Shown in pieces: positions 6,130-13,254 of a DNA stretch of 13,706 bases. Position numbers and translations under genes: made by a program. The notes below the pieces were generated by a model that was given only the letters and a program-made list of their open reading frames with translations, ran no database searches and was not told the origin of the DNA. Numbering within the stretch: the first letter of the stretch is position 1; every line of letters starts with the position of its first letter. Source of the stretch: Novosphingobium sp. (GTDB lineage: Bacteria; Pseudomonadota; Alphaproteobacteria; Sphingomonadales; Sphingomonadaceae). Location: assembly GCA_020853995.1 (NCBI GenBank), contig JADYXV010000309.1, forward strand, positions 1-13,706, read 5' to 3'.

Positions 6130-6996
6130 CTAGGCGCGGGTTGAGGTGAAGCGCAGCGCGGCCCCTTGCGCGAGCAGCGGCAGTGCTGCGCGTTCTTCCA
6201 GCAAAAGCGGGCGGACGCTTTCGTATCCTTCGAGCAGGGCAGCGGACAAATCGGCGCGGAAGGTTTGGCCTGATGAATCAAAGCACCACGCGGCGTGCGT
6301 TACCGCGACATCGTAGGCTGTCAAATCATTGCAGGCGAAGTAGAAGTCGATCAGGCCGGTTACTTTGTCGCCAAGCATCAGGACATTGTCGGGGAACAAG
6401 TCTGCATGGATGACAGAGCGTGGCAAATCGCTTGGCCAAGCCGCTGCGATCCTTGGCAAATGTTCGGCCACAAGTCCCGCCAATTGCGGATCGATGATGG
6501 CCAGTCCATCGGATCCGCAGGCGTCAAACAGGCGCTGCCATTCGGCAAGGCCCATGCCATTGGCGCGGGTTGGCGTAAAATCTGCGGCGGCGGCATGGAG
6601 TTGCGCCAATGCTGCCCCGACTGAGCGGGCCTGTTCAGGGGTCGGATCGCTGACCGAGACGCCGGGCAGAAATTCGATCAGCGCCAAGGCTTTATCGCCG
6701 CGCATCCGGTACAAAGCACCATCGCGATCATGGATCGTGCGCGGTACAGGACAGCCCTTGGCGGCAAGGTGATCGAGCAGCGACAGGAAATAGGGCAAGT
6801 CGTCCAGATCAATACGAAACTCGTACATCGTCAGGATGAAGCGGGTTGCCGCACCGGCAGAACCGGTCGTTTCCAGAAGCCAATTGCTGTTCGAAACGCC
6901 TTCAGCGATGCCTTTGGCCGAGACGAGTTGCCCCACATCGAATTCAGCGATGAGCGCGGCCATGTCCTCCGCGCCGATCTGCGTATAAACGGCCAT
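6130..6996 (-). CDS. thrB: Homoserine kinase, APH-fold ThrB, cut short by an in-frame amber codon
   Basis: Homoserine kinase phosphorylates L-homoserine with ATP on the route to threonine. This is the alphaproteobacterial and pseudomonad type with an aminoglycoside-phosphotransferase fold, not the GHMP type of E. coli. Visible motifs are the opening MAVYTQI, a Lys/Glu-bearing N lobe with GVSNSNWLLET, the catalytic loop VIHADLFPDN with His197 and Asp199, and the metal-binding IDFYFAC with Asp217. Translation stops at TAG (6132-6130) after residue 288 with ALRFTSTRA. The next 34 codons continue the family sequence in frame (DWLNTPADALV onward) and would give 323 residues, the expected length. 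The lost part contains a conserved C-terminal helix, so the truncated protein may be inactive. The ATG at 6996 lies two bases after the ispH stop (7001-6999). Identity is certain; whether the gene works is not. Confidence 0.93.
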   Translation of the reverse strand: MAVYTQIGAEDMAALIAEFDVGQLVSAKGIAEGVSNSNWLLETTGSAGAATRFILTMYEFRIDLDDLPYFLSLLDHLAAKGCPVPRTIHDRDGALYRMRGDKALALIEFLPGVSVSDPTPEQARSVGAALAQLHAAAADFTPTRANGMGLAEWQRLFDACGSDGLAIIDPQLAGLVAEHLPRIAAAWPSDLPRSVIHADLFPDNVLMLGDKVTGLIDFYFACNDLTAYDVAVTHAAWCFDSSGQTFRADLSAALLEGYESVRPLLLEERAALPLLAQGAALRFTSTRA

Positions 6997-6998
6997 GT

Positions 6999-7967
6999 TC
7001 AGTCAGCCAGTTGGCGCGGCAATTTGAAGACCATCTTTTCTTCGGCCGTAGTCACCGTTTCTTCCGATACGGTACGCAGCTCGCTGATTCGCTGTACAAC
7101 TTCGCGGACGAGCACTTCGGGCGCTGATGCTCCGGCTGTGAGGCCAAGTGTGGTGACGCCATCAAGCCATGACGGATCAATTTCGTTGGCGCGCTGGATA
7201 AGGCGCGAGCGCGTACCGAGTCGTTCAGCCACTTCGACCAGCCGCAGTGAATTGGAGCTGTTGGGAGCGCCGATCACCAAAAGCAGTTCGCATTCTCCTG
7301 CAATGGCCTTGACGGCTTCCTGTCGGTTGGAGGTGGCATAGCAAATGTCTTCTGCCTTCGGCCCCACCATATGCGGATAGCGGCGGCGCAATGCTGCGAC
7401 GATTTCCGCAGTGTCATCAACCGAAAGCGTGGTTTGCGTCAGGAAAGCAAGCGGGGTTGCATCGGTGAAATTCAGGGCGGCGACGTCTTCCACGGTCTCT
7501 ACCAGCGTGATTGCGCCTTCGGGGACCTGGCCCATTGTGCCAATGACTTCGGGATGGCCTTTGTGGCCGATGAACAGGATGTGGCGTCCGGCTTCAACCT
7601 GGCGTTCAGCCTGACGGTGGACTTTGCTGACGAGCGGACAGGTGGCATCAAGCCAATCAAGCCCGCGTTCAGTGGCGACCTGCGGCACGGCTTTTGGCAC
7701 GCCATGGGCCGAGAAAACAACCGGTGCGCCATCGGGCACTTGATCAAGTTCTTCAATGAACACAGCGCCTTTGGCCTTCAGGCCATCAACAACGAAGCGA
7801 TTGTGCACAATCTCATGGCGCACATACACTGGCGCACTGTACCGATTGATCGCACGTTCGACGATTTCGATCGCACGGTCTACGCCGGCGCAAAAGCCGC
7901 GTGGAGCAGCGATAAGGAGGCGAATTGGGGCCGCTTGGGCCGCTGCGTCTGGCAAGCTGTCGTTCAT
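6999..7967 (-). CDS. ispH: 4-hydroxy-3-methylbut-2-enyl diphosphate reductase
   Basis: IspH is the last enzyme of the MEP route. It reduces HMBPP to IPP and DMAPP with an iron-sulfur cluster in the cytoplasm. The 322-residue protein carries all three cluster cysteines: Cys26 in PRGFCAGVDRA, Cys110 in DATCPLVSKVH and Cys209 in EDICYATSNRQ. His55, His88 and His138 match the substrate-binding histidines, and Glu140 in GHPEVIG matches the catalytic Glu of E. coli (Glu126), with a steady offset of 14. The ATG at 7967 is preceded by AAGGG about nine bases upstream; a reading from 8099 would add 44 unlikely residues across the divergent promoter region. The stop is two bases before thrB, and thrB in turn overlaps rnhA, so ispH is the first gene of the operon. 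Confidence 0.97.
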   Translation of the reverse strand: MNDSLPDAAAQAAPIRLLIAAPRGFCAGVDRAIEIVERAINRYSAPVYVRHEIVHNRFVVDGLKAKGAVFIEELDQVPDGAPVVFSAHGVPKAVPQVATERGLDWLDATCPLVSKVHRQAERQVEAGRHILFIGHKGHPEVIGTMGQVPEGAITLVETVEDVAALNFTDATPLAFLTQTTLSVDDTAEIVAALRRRYPHMVGPKAEDICYATSNRQEAVKAIAGECELLLVIGAPNSSNSLRLVEVAERLGTRSRLIQRANEIDPSWLDGVTTLGLTAGASAPEVLVREVVQRISELRTVSEETVTTAEEKMVFKLPRQLAD

Positions 7968-8089
7968 CCTGTCGCCCTTAGCAGCAAGCGCGCCTGCCTG
8001 CCATTGCCGAAAGCGAATGTGATGGGTAGAGGTGGCCCGAACGACAGCTTGTTGCTGCCAACACCGAATTACCAAGGATGAAAGTGCCC
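7968..8089. promoter_or_regulatory. Divergent intergenic region between ispH and the lipoprotein gene
   Basis: These 122 bases separate two oppositely directed genes and must hold the promoter of the ispH operon and probably that of the lipoprotein. The ribosome site of ispH (AAGGG on the minus strand) lies at its left end, and AAGGA (8074-8078) serves the lipoprotein at its right end. I see no convincing -35/-10 pair, operator dyad or riboswitch fold in between. Confidence 0.3.
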
Positions 8090-8752
8090 ATGATCGCATC
8101 CGCCCGTCGTCTCGCCCTGTTGGGCGCTCCGCTCGTGGCCGCGCTTGCGCTTTCAGCTTGCGGTGGCGGACGTGGCGAACTGGTCGTGGATGATGCTGTG
8201 GGCGTGAAGGCTCTGCGTGATCCTTGCCCGCGCGTGGGCGTGCCGGACTACACCGGTGACGTGACGCTGTTTTCTACGCCAGGACGCACTGATTCGGCAG
8301 CGCTGGACGTTGTTGCCACGATCACCAATGTTCGCGCAGCCTGTACGGTTGGGGAAAAGCTCTATTCGCAGGCAACGTTCGATGTGCTGGCTCGTCGGAC
8401 AGATACGCGCGGGGCGCGGCGCGTCGAATTGCCCTATTTCTCGACGGTTATTCGCGGCGGTAACGTGGTTGTGGCCAAGCGCATTGGTACGGTCGTAGTC
8501 GAATTTGCCGATGGACAGGATCGTGCCTCGGCCAAGGGGCAGGCAGCCGCTTATGTTGAAAAAGCAGAAGCCTCCTTGCCTGAAGACATCGCCAAGCGTA
8601 TTTCGCGAAAGCGCCGTGCAGGTGATCAGGACGCCGCCGTTGATCCGCTGTCGCAGCCTGACGTGAAAGCAGCTTTGGCGCGCGCCAACTTTGAACTGCT
8701 GGTTGGTTTCCAGCTGACCAATGACCAGTTGCAATACAACGTCCGCCGCTAA
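8090..8752 (+). CDS. Predicted outer-membrane lipoprotein, unknown function
   Basis: I do not recognise this family. From the ATG at 8090 the protein has 220 residues with a type II signal peptide: Arg6-Arg7, a hydrophobic core, and the lipobox LSAC with acylated Cys24. Gly at +2 rather than Asp suggests sorting to the outer membrane. The mature part starts with a Gly-rich linker, then a beta-rich domain (about 40-145) with ALDVVATITNVRAACTV, which looks like an Ig-like or FxLYD-like fold, and a VVEFADGQ segment. A second Cys (near residue 47, CPRVG) and a third in AACTV could form a disulfide. The C-terminal third is charged and probably helical. An ATG at 8078 adds four residues but follows AAGG with no spacing, so 8090 is preferred. 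It stands alone between the divergent ispH operon and argS, 74 bases downstream. Confidence 0.8.
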   Translation: MIASARRLALLGAPLVAALALSACGGGRGELVVDDAVGVKALRDPCPRVGVPDYTGDVTLFSTPGRTDSAALDVVATITNVRAACTVGEKLYSQATFDVLARRTDTRGARRVELPYFSTVIRGGNVVVAKRIGTVVVEFADGQDRASAKGQAAAYVEKAEASLPEDIAKRISRKRRAGDQDAAVDPLSQPDVKAALARANFELLVGFQLTNDQLQYNVRR

Positions 8753-8826
8753 ACCCTGATTCTAAACCGGGCTAAAGGCACAGGGCGCTCTTTCGTTTTC
8801 GCGCCAGTTCCGCTAACCGCGCGGCC

Positions 8827-10578
8827 ATGACTCTTGGCCAAATGAACCTTCACGCCGACTTCGCTCGGGTAATTGACGCTGCACTGGGTGCGCTGGAAGC
8901 GGCGGGCACTTTGCCCGGTGGCTTGAACCGAGGCGCGGTAACGTGTGAGCCGCCACGCGATCCGTTGCATGGTGATCTTTCCACCAATGCCGCGATGGTG
9001 CTGGCCAAGCCTGCGAGCACCAATCCACGCGCGCTGGCCGCTGTGCTGGTGGCAGAACTGGAAAAAGAGCCGCGCGTTGTGTCGGCAGAAATCGCCGGGC
9101 CGGGCTTTATCAACTTGCGTCTGACCGATGATTCATGGCGCGGTGAACTGGCGCTTATCGCCACAGCGGGCGCGGATTATGGCCGGTCTGACATGGGTGG
9201 CGGCAAAGTCGTCAACGTCGAATACGTTTCCGCTAACCCGACCGGCCCCATGCACATGGGCCATTGCCGGGGTGCGGTTGTGGGCGATGCTCTGGCTGAT
9301 TTGCTGGCTTACAGCGGGCATAAAGTCATCAAGGAATACTACGTCAACGATGCAGGCGCGCAGGTCGATGTGCTCGCCCGGTCGGTGCACATCCGTTATC
9401 TTGAGGCGCTGGGCCGCGATGTGGGAGCGATCCCGGAAGGGCTTTATCCCGGCGATTATCTGGTGCCGGTCGGACAGGCATTGGCCGCTGAATTTGGCGA
9501 TAAGTTTGCTGATGCGCCGGAAGCTGACTGGTTGATCACGTTCCGCACCAAGGCAGTGGCCGCGATGATGGACATGATTCGCGACGATCTGGCGACGCTG
9601 GGCATTCGCCACGATCTGTTTTCGTCAGAAGCGCAATTGCAGGCATCGGGCAAAGTTGACGAAGCGGAAAGCTGGCTGCGCGCGCACGATCTGGTCTATG
9701 ATGGCGTGCTGGAAGCGCCCAAGGGCAAGACTTTGGAAGATTGGGAAGCGGTTGAATTGCCGCTGTTCCGGTCAACCAGGTTTGGTGACGATCAGGACCG
9801 CCCGATCAAGAAATCAAACGGGGCGTGGACGTATTTTGGCGCTGACCTCGCTTATCACTTCCAGAAGGCACAAAATGCCGATGCACTGGTGGATATCTGG
9901 GGTGCAGACCATGCGGGCACGGTAAAGCGGATCAAGGCGGCCGTGGCGGCGCTGACCAGCGCAGATGGCGGCACAGCAAAGCCGTTCGAGGTGAAGCTGG
10001 TGCAGATGGTGCAGTTGCTGCGCGATGGCGAGCCTGTGAAAATGTCCAAGCGTTCCGGCAACTTCGTAACGCTTTCTGACGTCGTGGATGAAGTGGGCAA
10101 GGACGTGGTGCGCTTTACCATGCTGACCCGCAAGCCTGATGCCCAGATGGATTTCGACTTTGCCAAGGTGGTCGAGGCTTCGAAAGACAACCCGGTTTTC
10201 TATGTCCAGTATGCCCACGCGCGCATCTGCCGGAACATCCGTAAAGGTGCCGATGAAGGTTTTGTGCCATCATCTGAAAACCTTAGCCTATTGGGCGAAG
10301 AAGAATTGGCGCTGGTCAAGTTGGCTGCACAATTCCCGCGCATGGTCGAGGCTGCCGCAGTGGCGCGCGAACCGCACCGTATTGCGTTTTTCTTGCACGA
10401 TCTGGCATCTGCGTTTCATTCGTTCTACAATCTGGGGAATGACCGGCCTGAAAAACGGTTCATTGTGGCACAGGACCCAGTAATGAGCGGTGCCCGTCTT
10501 TTCCTCGCCGAACAAATCGGGCAAGTAATTAAGAACGGTCTCGCCCTATTGGGGGTTGAGGCCGCATCAGAGCTTTGA
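8827..10578 (+). CDS. argS: Arginyl-tRNA synthetase
   Basis: ArgS charges tRNA-Arg with arginine in the cytoplasm. The 583-residue protein matches the usual class I monomer (E. coli 577). The N-terminal ArgS tRNA D-loop domain spans about 1-110. The ATP-binding signature ANPTGPMHMGH contains the HIGH-type motif His143-Met-Gly-His146. A KMSKRSGN motif lies at Lys405-Met-Ser-Lys408. The C-terminal DALR anticodon domain begins near 450 with QYAHARICRNIRK. All expected parts are present. Two starts are possible: 8827, and an in-frame ATG at 8842 giving MNLHADFARVIDAAL. Neither has a clear ribosome site, and family-like sequence starts close to the second, so the first five residues are uncertain. 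A promoter should lie in the 74 bases before it. The SPOR-domain gene follows 29 bases after its stop. Confidence 0.97.
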   Translation: MTLGQMNLHADFARVIDAALGALEAAGTLPGGLNRGAVTCEPPRDPLHGDLSTNAAMVLAKPASTNPRALAAVLVAELEKEPRVVSAEIAGPGFINLRLTDDSWRGELALIATAGADYGRSDMGGGKVVNVEYVSANPTGPMHMGHCRGAVVGDALADLLAYSGHKVIKEYYVNDAGAQVDVLARSVHIRYLEALGRDVGAIPEGLYPGDYLVPVGQALAAEFGDKFADAPEADWLITFRTKAVAAMMDMIRDDLATLGIRHDLFSSEAQLQASGKVDEAESWLRAHDLVYDGVLEAPKGKTLEDWEAVELPLFRSTRFGDDQDRPIKKSNGAWTYFGADLAYHFQKAQNADALVDIWGADHAGTVKRIKAAVAALTSADGGTAKPFEVKLVQMVQLLRDGEPVKMSKRSGNFVTLSDVVDEVGKDVVRFTMLTRKPDAQMDFDFAKVVEASKDNPVFYVQYAHARICRNIRKGADEGFVPSSENLSLLGEEELALVKLAAQFPRMVEAAAVAREPHRIAFFLHDLASAFHSFYNLGNDRPEKRFIVAQDPVMSGARLFLAEQIGQVIKNGLALLGVEAASEL

Positions 10579-10607
10579 CACGATAGTTAACCGGCAGGGG
10601 CGCGAGC

Positions 10608-11369
10608 ATGAGTGGTGACGAACAGAATTCTTGGGCCGATCAAGCGGTCGGCGCGGGCAAGCCGTGCGACGTCTCGGCGGAACTGGGCGCTGCCGAAGAA
10701 CTTGGCGAACGTCTGGCGCTGGGCGAAGAAGACCGCTTGCCGTGGCTTGAAAGCGTTGACGATGTTGATGCCGATGAAGAAGACAGCGGCAATGGCCGGT
10801 TGATCGGCTTTGCCGTGATGGGCCTGATGGTTCTTGCGGCGCTGATTGGCGGCATCTGGTATGCCACGAACAAGACCAACGGTCCCTCGGATGCTGACGG
10901 AAGTCTGATCGAAGCAAGCAAAGAGCCCTATAAAGTTGCGCCCAGCGATCCGGGTGGCAAAACCTTTGCAGGGACAGGCGATTCGAGCTTCAAGGTAAGC
11001 GAAGGTGAAAAGCCTTCGGCCAATCTGGCCGGATCCGCTTCGCCAGTGCCAAAAGCAACGCCATCCGCCAAGCCAAGTGCCGGAGCCAGTGGGGCTGCTG
11101 CTTCGGGCGACAAGCCTGCCGCAGCAACATCAGGCGGTGTGGGCGTTCAAATCGGCGCGTTTTCGTCCAATGCTTCGGCAGAGGCGGCCTGGAGCAAACT
11201 TTCGGGCAATCATGAAGCGCTCAAGGGGCTTCAGCATCGCGTGGTTGAGGGCAAGGCCGACATTGGCACGGTTTATCGTCTACAGGCTCTGGCAGGCGAT
11301 GCGTCGGCGGCAAATGCGCTGTGCCAGCGGTTGCAGGCTGGTGGCCTGAAGTGCCAGGTGAAACGCTAA
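10608..11369 (+). CDS. SPOR-domain inner-membrane protein (peptidoglycan binding)
   Basis: SPOR domains bind peptidoglycan strands stripped of stem peptides and bring proteins to the division septum. The 253-residue product has an acidic cytoplasmic N-terminus (about 1-63, with DDVDADEED), one membrane segment at about 65-86 (GFAVMGLMVLAALIGGIW), a low-complexity Pro/Ala/Ser/Lys linker in the periplasm (about 100-176), and a C-terminal SPOR domain at 178-253 with VGVQIGAFSS, YRLQALAGDASAA and LQAGGLKCQV. This is the architecture of bitopic division proteins such as FtsN or DedD, but sequence outside the domain is too divergent to assign either name. A GGGG-containing ribosome site lies about nine bases before the ATG. 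It sits between argS and nagZ, and a hairpin follows its stop, so nagZ may be partly set apart. Confidence 0.88.
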   Translation: MSGDEQNSWADQAVGAGKPCDVSAELGAAEELGERLALGEEDRLPWLESVDDVDADEEDSGNGRLIGFAVMGLMVLAALIGGIWYATNKTNGPSDADGSLIEASKEPYKVAPSDPGGKTFAGTGDSSFKVSEGEKPSANLAGSASPVPKATPSAKPSAGASGAAASGDKPAAATSGGVGVQIGAFSSNASAEAAWSKLSGNHEALKGLQHRVVEGKADIGTVYRLQALAGDASAANALCQRLQAGGLKCQVKR

Positions 11370-11396
11370 GCTTTTAGTTTTCCCCCATCATGCGTG

Positions 11397-11423
11397 AACC
11401 CGGCCTTGAGAAAGCGCCGGGTT
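11397..11423 (+). terminator. Hairpin between the SPOR gene and nagZ
   Basis: AACCCGGC (11397-11404) and GCCGGGTT (11416-11423) form a perfect eight-base stem with an 11-base loop, 28 bases after the SPOR gene stop and 18 before the preferred nagZ start. Only three T (11422-11424) are found at its end, so it is a weak terminator or an attenuator. Its position argues that an upstream nagZ start at 11390 is not real. Confidence 0.45.
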
Positions 11424-11440
11424 TGCGCGACTCTGGATCC

Positions 11441-12457
11441 ATGCTTCCAGCGATTTTTGGGCTTTCCGGCCTGACCCTTACCGATGACGAACGCGCATTC
11501 TTTCGCGATGCGAACCCGGCGGGATACATCCTGTTCGGGCGCAACGTGGAAAGCCGTGCGCAAGTGCGGGCGTTGACTGACGATTTGCGGGCGCTGCATG
11601 GGCGTGAGCGCACTTTCATCTGCATTGATCAGGAAGGTGGCCGCGTTGCGCGGATGAAGCCGCCGGTGTGGGCCGCTTTTCCTGCCGGTGAGAGCTTTGA
11701 CCGATTGTACGACGTGGCACCTGCCAGTGCGATCGAGGCAGCGAGGGCCAATGCCCATGCGCTGGGGCTGGACTTGGCCGAGGCCGGGATCAGCGTGGAT
11801 TGTTTGCCGCTGCTGGACGTACGGCAGCCCGGTGCCCATGACGTTATCGGTGATCGTGCGCTGGGCACTGAACCCATGCGCGTGGCTGCGCTGGGCCGGG
11901 CGACGCTGGATGGGCTGGGCCGCGCCGGGGTGGCGGGCATTGTCAAGCATGTGCCGGGGCATGGCCGCGCCTTGGTGGACAGTCACAAGGAATTGCCAAC
12001 CGTGACTGCTTCGGCAGAAGAACTGGCTTTGGACATTGCGCCATTTCGCACGTTGAAAGATGCGACAATTGCCATGACGGCACATGTGAGGTTCACCGCG
12101 TGGGACGCGGATAATCCGGCGACGCATTCGGCATTCGTGATCGAAGAGATCATCCGCAAGGCAATCGGCTTTGACGGGCTGCTGCTGACCGATGATCTGG
12201 ATATGCAGGCGTTGGGCGGGACAGTGCCTGAACGCGCGGCAAAAGCCCAAGCTGCCGGGTGTGATGTCGCGCTGAATTGCTGGGCGAAAATGGACGACAT
12301 GGTGGGAATTGCCAACGTTCTTTCGCCCATGACGGCCAGAACGACAGAGCGGCTGGAGCGGGCTTTGGCATCGACGGCAGCGTTCGATGGTCCGGCAGAA
12401 ATGGCAGAGCAGGGCACATTGTTTGCCCTGCGTGACCGGTTGCTGGGCCTGGCCTGA
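11441..12457 (+). CDS. nagZ: Beta-N-acetylhexosaminidase NagZ (GH3)
   Basis: NagZ removes GlcNAc from GlcNAc-anhydroMurNAc (with or without peptide) in the cytoplasm during peptidoglycan recycling; its products can also induce AmpC-type beta-lactamases in species with AmpR. The 338-residue protein is the single-domain GH3 form. The mobile-loop motif KHVPGHG (Lys169-Gly175) is followed by the Asp180-Ser-His182 pair that acts as acid/base, and the nucleophile is Asp251 in LLLTDDLDMQAL. The CIDQEGGRVARM segment is the usual substrate-binding strand. I chose 11441 (MLPAIFGLSG) because family-like sequence begins there; the alternative 11390 would run through a hairpin. Its ribosome site is weak (GGA, spacing about 4). 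The stop shares one base with the scpA start, so scpA is translationally coupled. Confidence 0.95.
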   Translation: MLPAIFGLSGLTLTDDERAFFRDANPAGYILFGRNVESRAQVRALTDDLRALHGRERTFICIDQEGGRVARMKPPVWAAFPAGESFDRLYDVAPASAIEAARANAHALGLDLAEAGISVDCLPLLDVRQPGAHDVIGDRALGTEPMRVAALGRATLDGLGRAGVAGIVKHVPGHGRALVDSHKELPTVTASAEELALDIAPFRTLKDATIAMTAHVRFTAWDADNPATHSAFVIEEIIRKAIGFDGLLLTDDLDMQALGGTVPERAAKAQAAGCDVALNCWAKMDDMVGIANVLSPMTARTTERLERALASTAAFDGPAEMAEQGTLFALRDRLLGLA

Positions 12458-13254
12458 TGGCAGACACGGCTTTCCCAGCGCTGATTGAAGGTGATGCTGC
12501 GTGGGAGGGGATCGGCTCGGCTGAAACCGGCGATGCAGCGCTTTATCTGGAACTGGACGGGTGGGAAGGGCCGCTTGACCTGTTGCTGGAATTGGCGCGC
12601 CGCCAAAAGGTTGATTTACGTACGATTTCCATCCTTGATTTGGTGGACCAGTATCTGGGGTATATTGAGCAGGCCGAGGCGCTAAAGCTGGAACTGGCGG
12701 CCGATTATCTGGTGATGGCGGCGTGGCTGGCCTATCTCAAGTCTTTGTTATTGCTGCCGCGTGATCCCGAAGTACAGCCTAGTCCTGAAGAACTGGCGTT
12801 GAAGTTGCAACTGCGATTGCAGCGTCTTGGCGCGATGCGAGAGGCTGGCGCACGGTTGATGGCGCGCGACCGGGTAGGGCGCGATGTGTTCGTTCGCGGC
12901 GCACCTGAGGGTTTGCGCGTGGACAAAAAGGCACTTTGGAAGTGCGATATCTTCATGCTGATCCAGGCCTATGGCGCGATCAAGCTGCGCAACAAGCCGG
13001 TGGTCCACATGGTGCGCGAACGCGCGGTGATGACGCTGGATGCGGCGTTGACGCGTGTATCAAAGATGCTTGGGATTGCCATGGATTGGACAGATTTGCG
13101 CGCATTTCTGCCGTTTGATGCTGATCCGCAGCTGCGCAAATCGGCTTTGGCGTCCAGCTTTCTGGCGGCATTGGAATTGGCCAAGCAGGGGCGTGCAGAG
13201 ATTGCGCAAGATGCAGCCTTTGGTCCGCTGATGTTGCGGGCAGCCAAGGCATGA
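12457..13254 (+). CDS. scpA: Segregation and condensation protein A
   Basis: ScpA is the kleisin subunit that links the SMC heads and, with ScpB, condenses and separates the chromosome. The 265-residue protein has the typical N-terminal motif WEGPLDLLLELARRQKVDL (about 31-49), followed by ISILDLVDQYLGYI and the helix DYLVMAAWLAYLKSLLLLP. The middle is a charged helical linker (about 105-160). The C-terminal winged-helix region ends near 255. Because ScpA is present, the cell should also have an Smc protein encoded elsewhere. The ATG overlaps the nagZ TGA by one base (TGATG) and has no ribosome site of its own, so translation depends on nagZ. Its TGA overlaps the ATG of scpB by four bases. Confidence 0.96.
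   Translation: MADTAFPALIEGDAAWEGIGSAETGDAALYLELDGWEGPLDLLLELARRQKVDLRTISILDLVDQYLGYIEQAEALKLELAADYLVMAAWLAYLKSLLLLPRDPEVQPSPEELALKLQLRLQRLGAMREAGARLMARDRVGRDVFVRGAPEGLRVDKKALWKCDIFMLIQAYGAIKLRNKPVVHMVRERAVMTLDAALTRVSKMLGIAMDWTDLRAFLPFDADPQLRKSALASSFLAALELAKQGRAEIAQDAAFGPLMLRAAKA

Noticed and set aside
6130..6996. Programmed recoding of the thrB amber codon (pyrrolysine-like or readthrough)
   Set aside because: No pyl genes, suppressor tRNA or stimulatory hairpin are visible in the window, and the site corresponds to an ordinary Tyr; a point mutation or base-call error is simpler.
7968..8099. N-terminal extension of IspH from 8099
   Set aside because: The extra 44 residues are not IspH-like, cross the divergent gap and overlap the lipoprotein start; AAGGG supports 7967.
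8753..8826. Possible terminator between the lipoprotein gene and argS
   Set aside because: Only short, long-looped pairings (such as CCCTG with CAGGG, or GGCGC with GCGCC) are found, with no T run directly after a stem.
11366..12250. Minus-strand open frame of 294 codons opposite nagZ
   Set aside because: NagZ is certain on the other strand with all catalytic motifs; the opposite frame is rich in His, Arg and Gln as expected for a shadow and has no motif.
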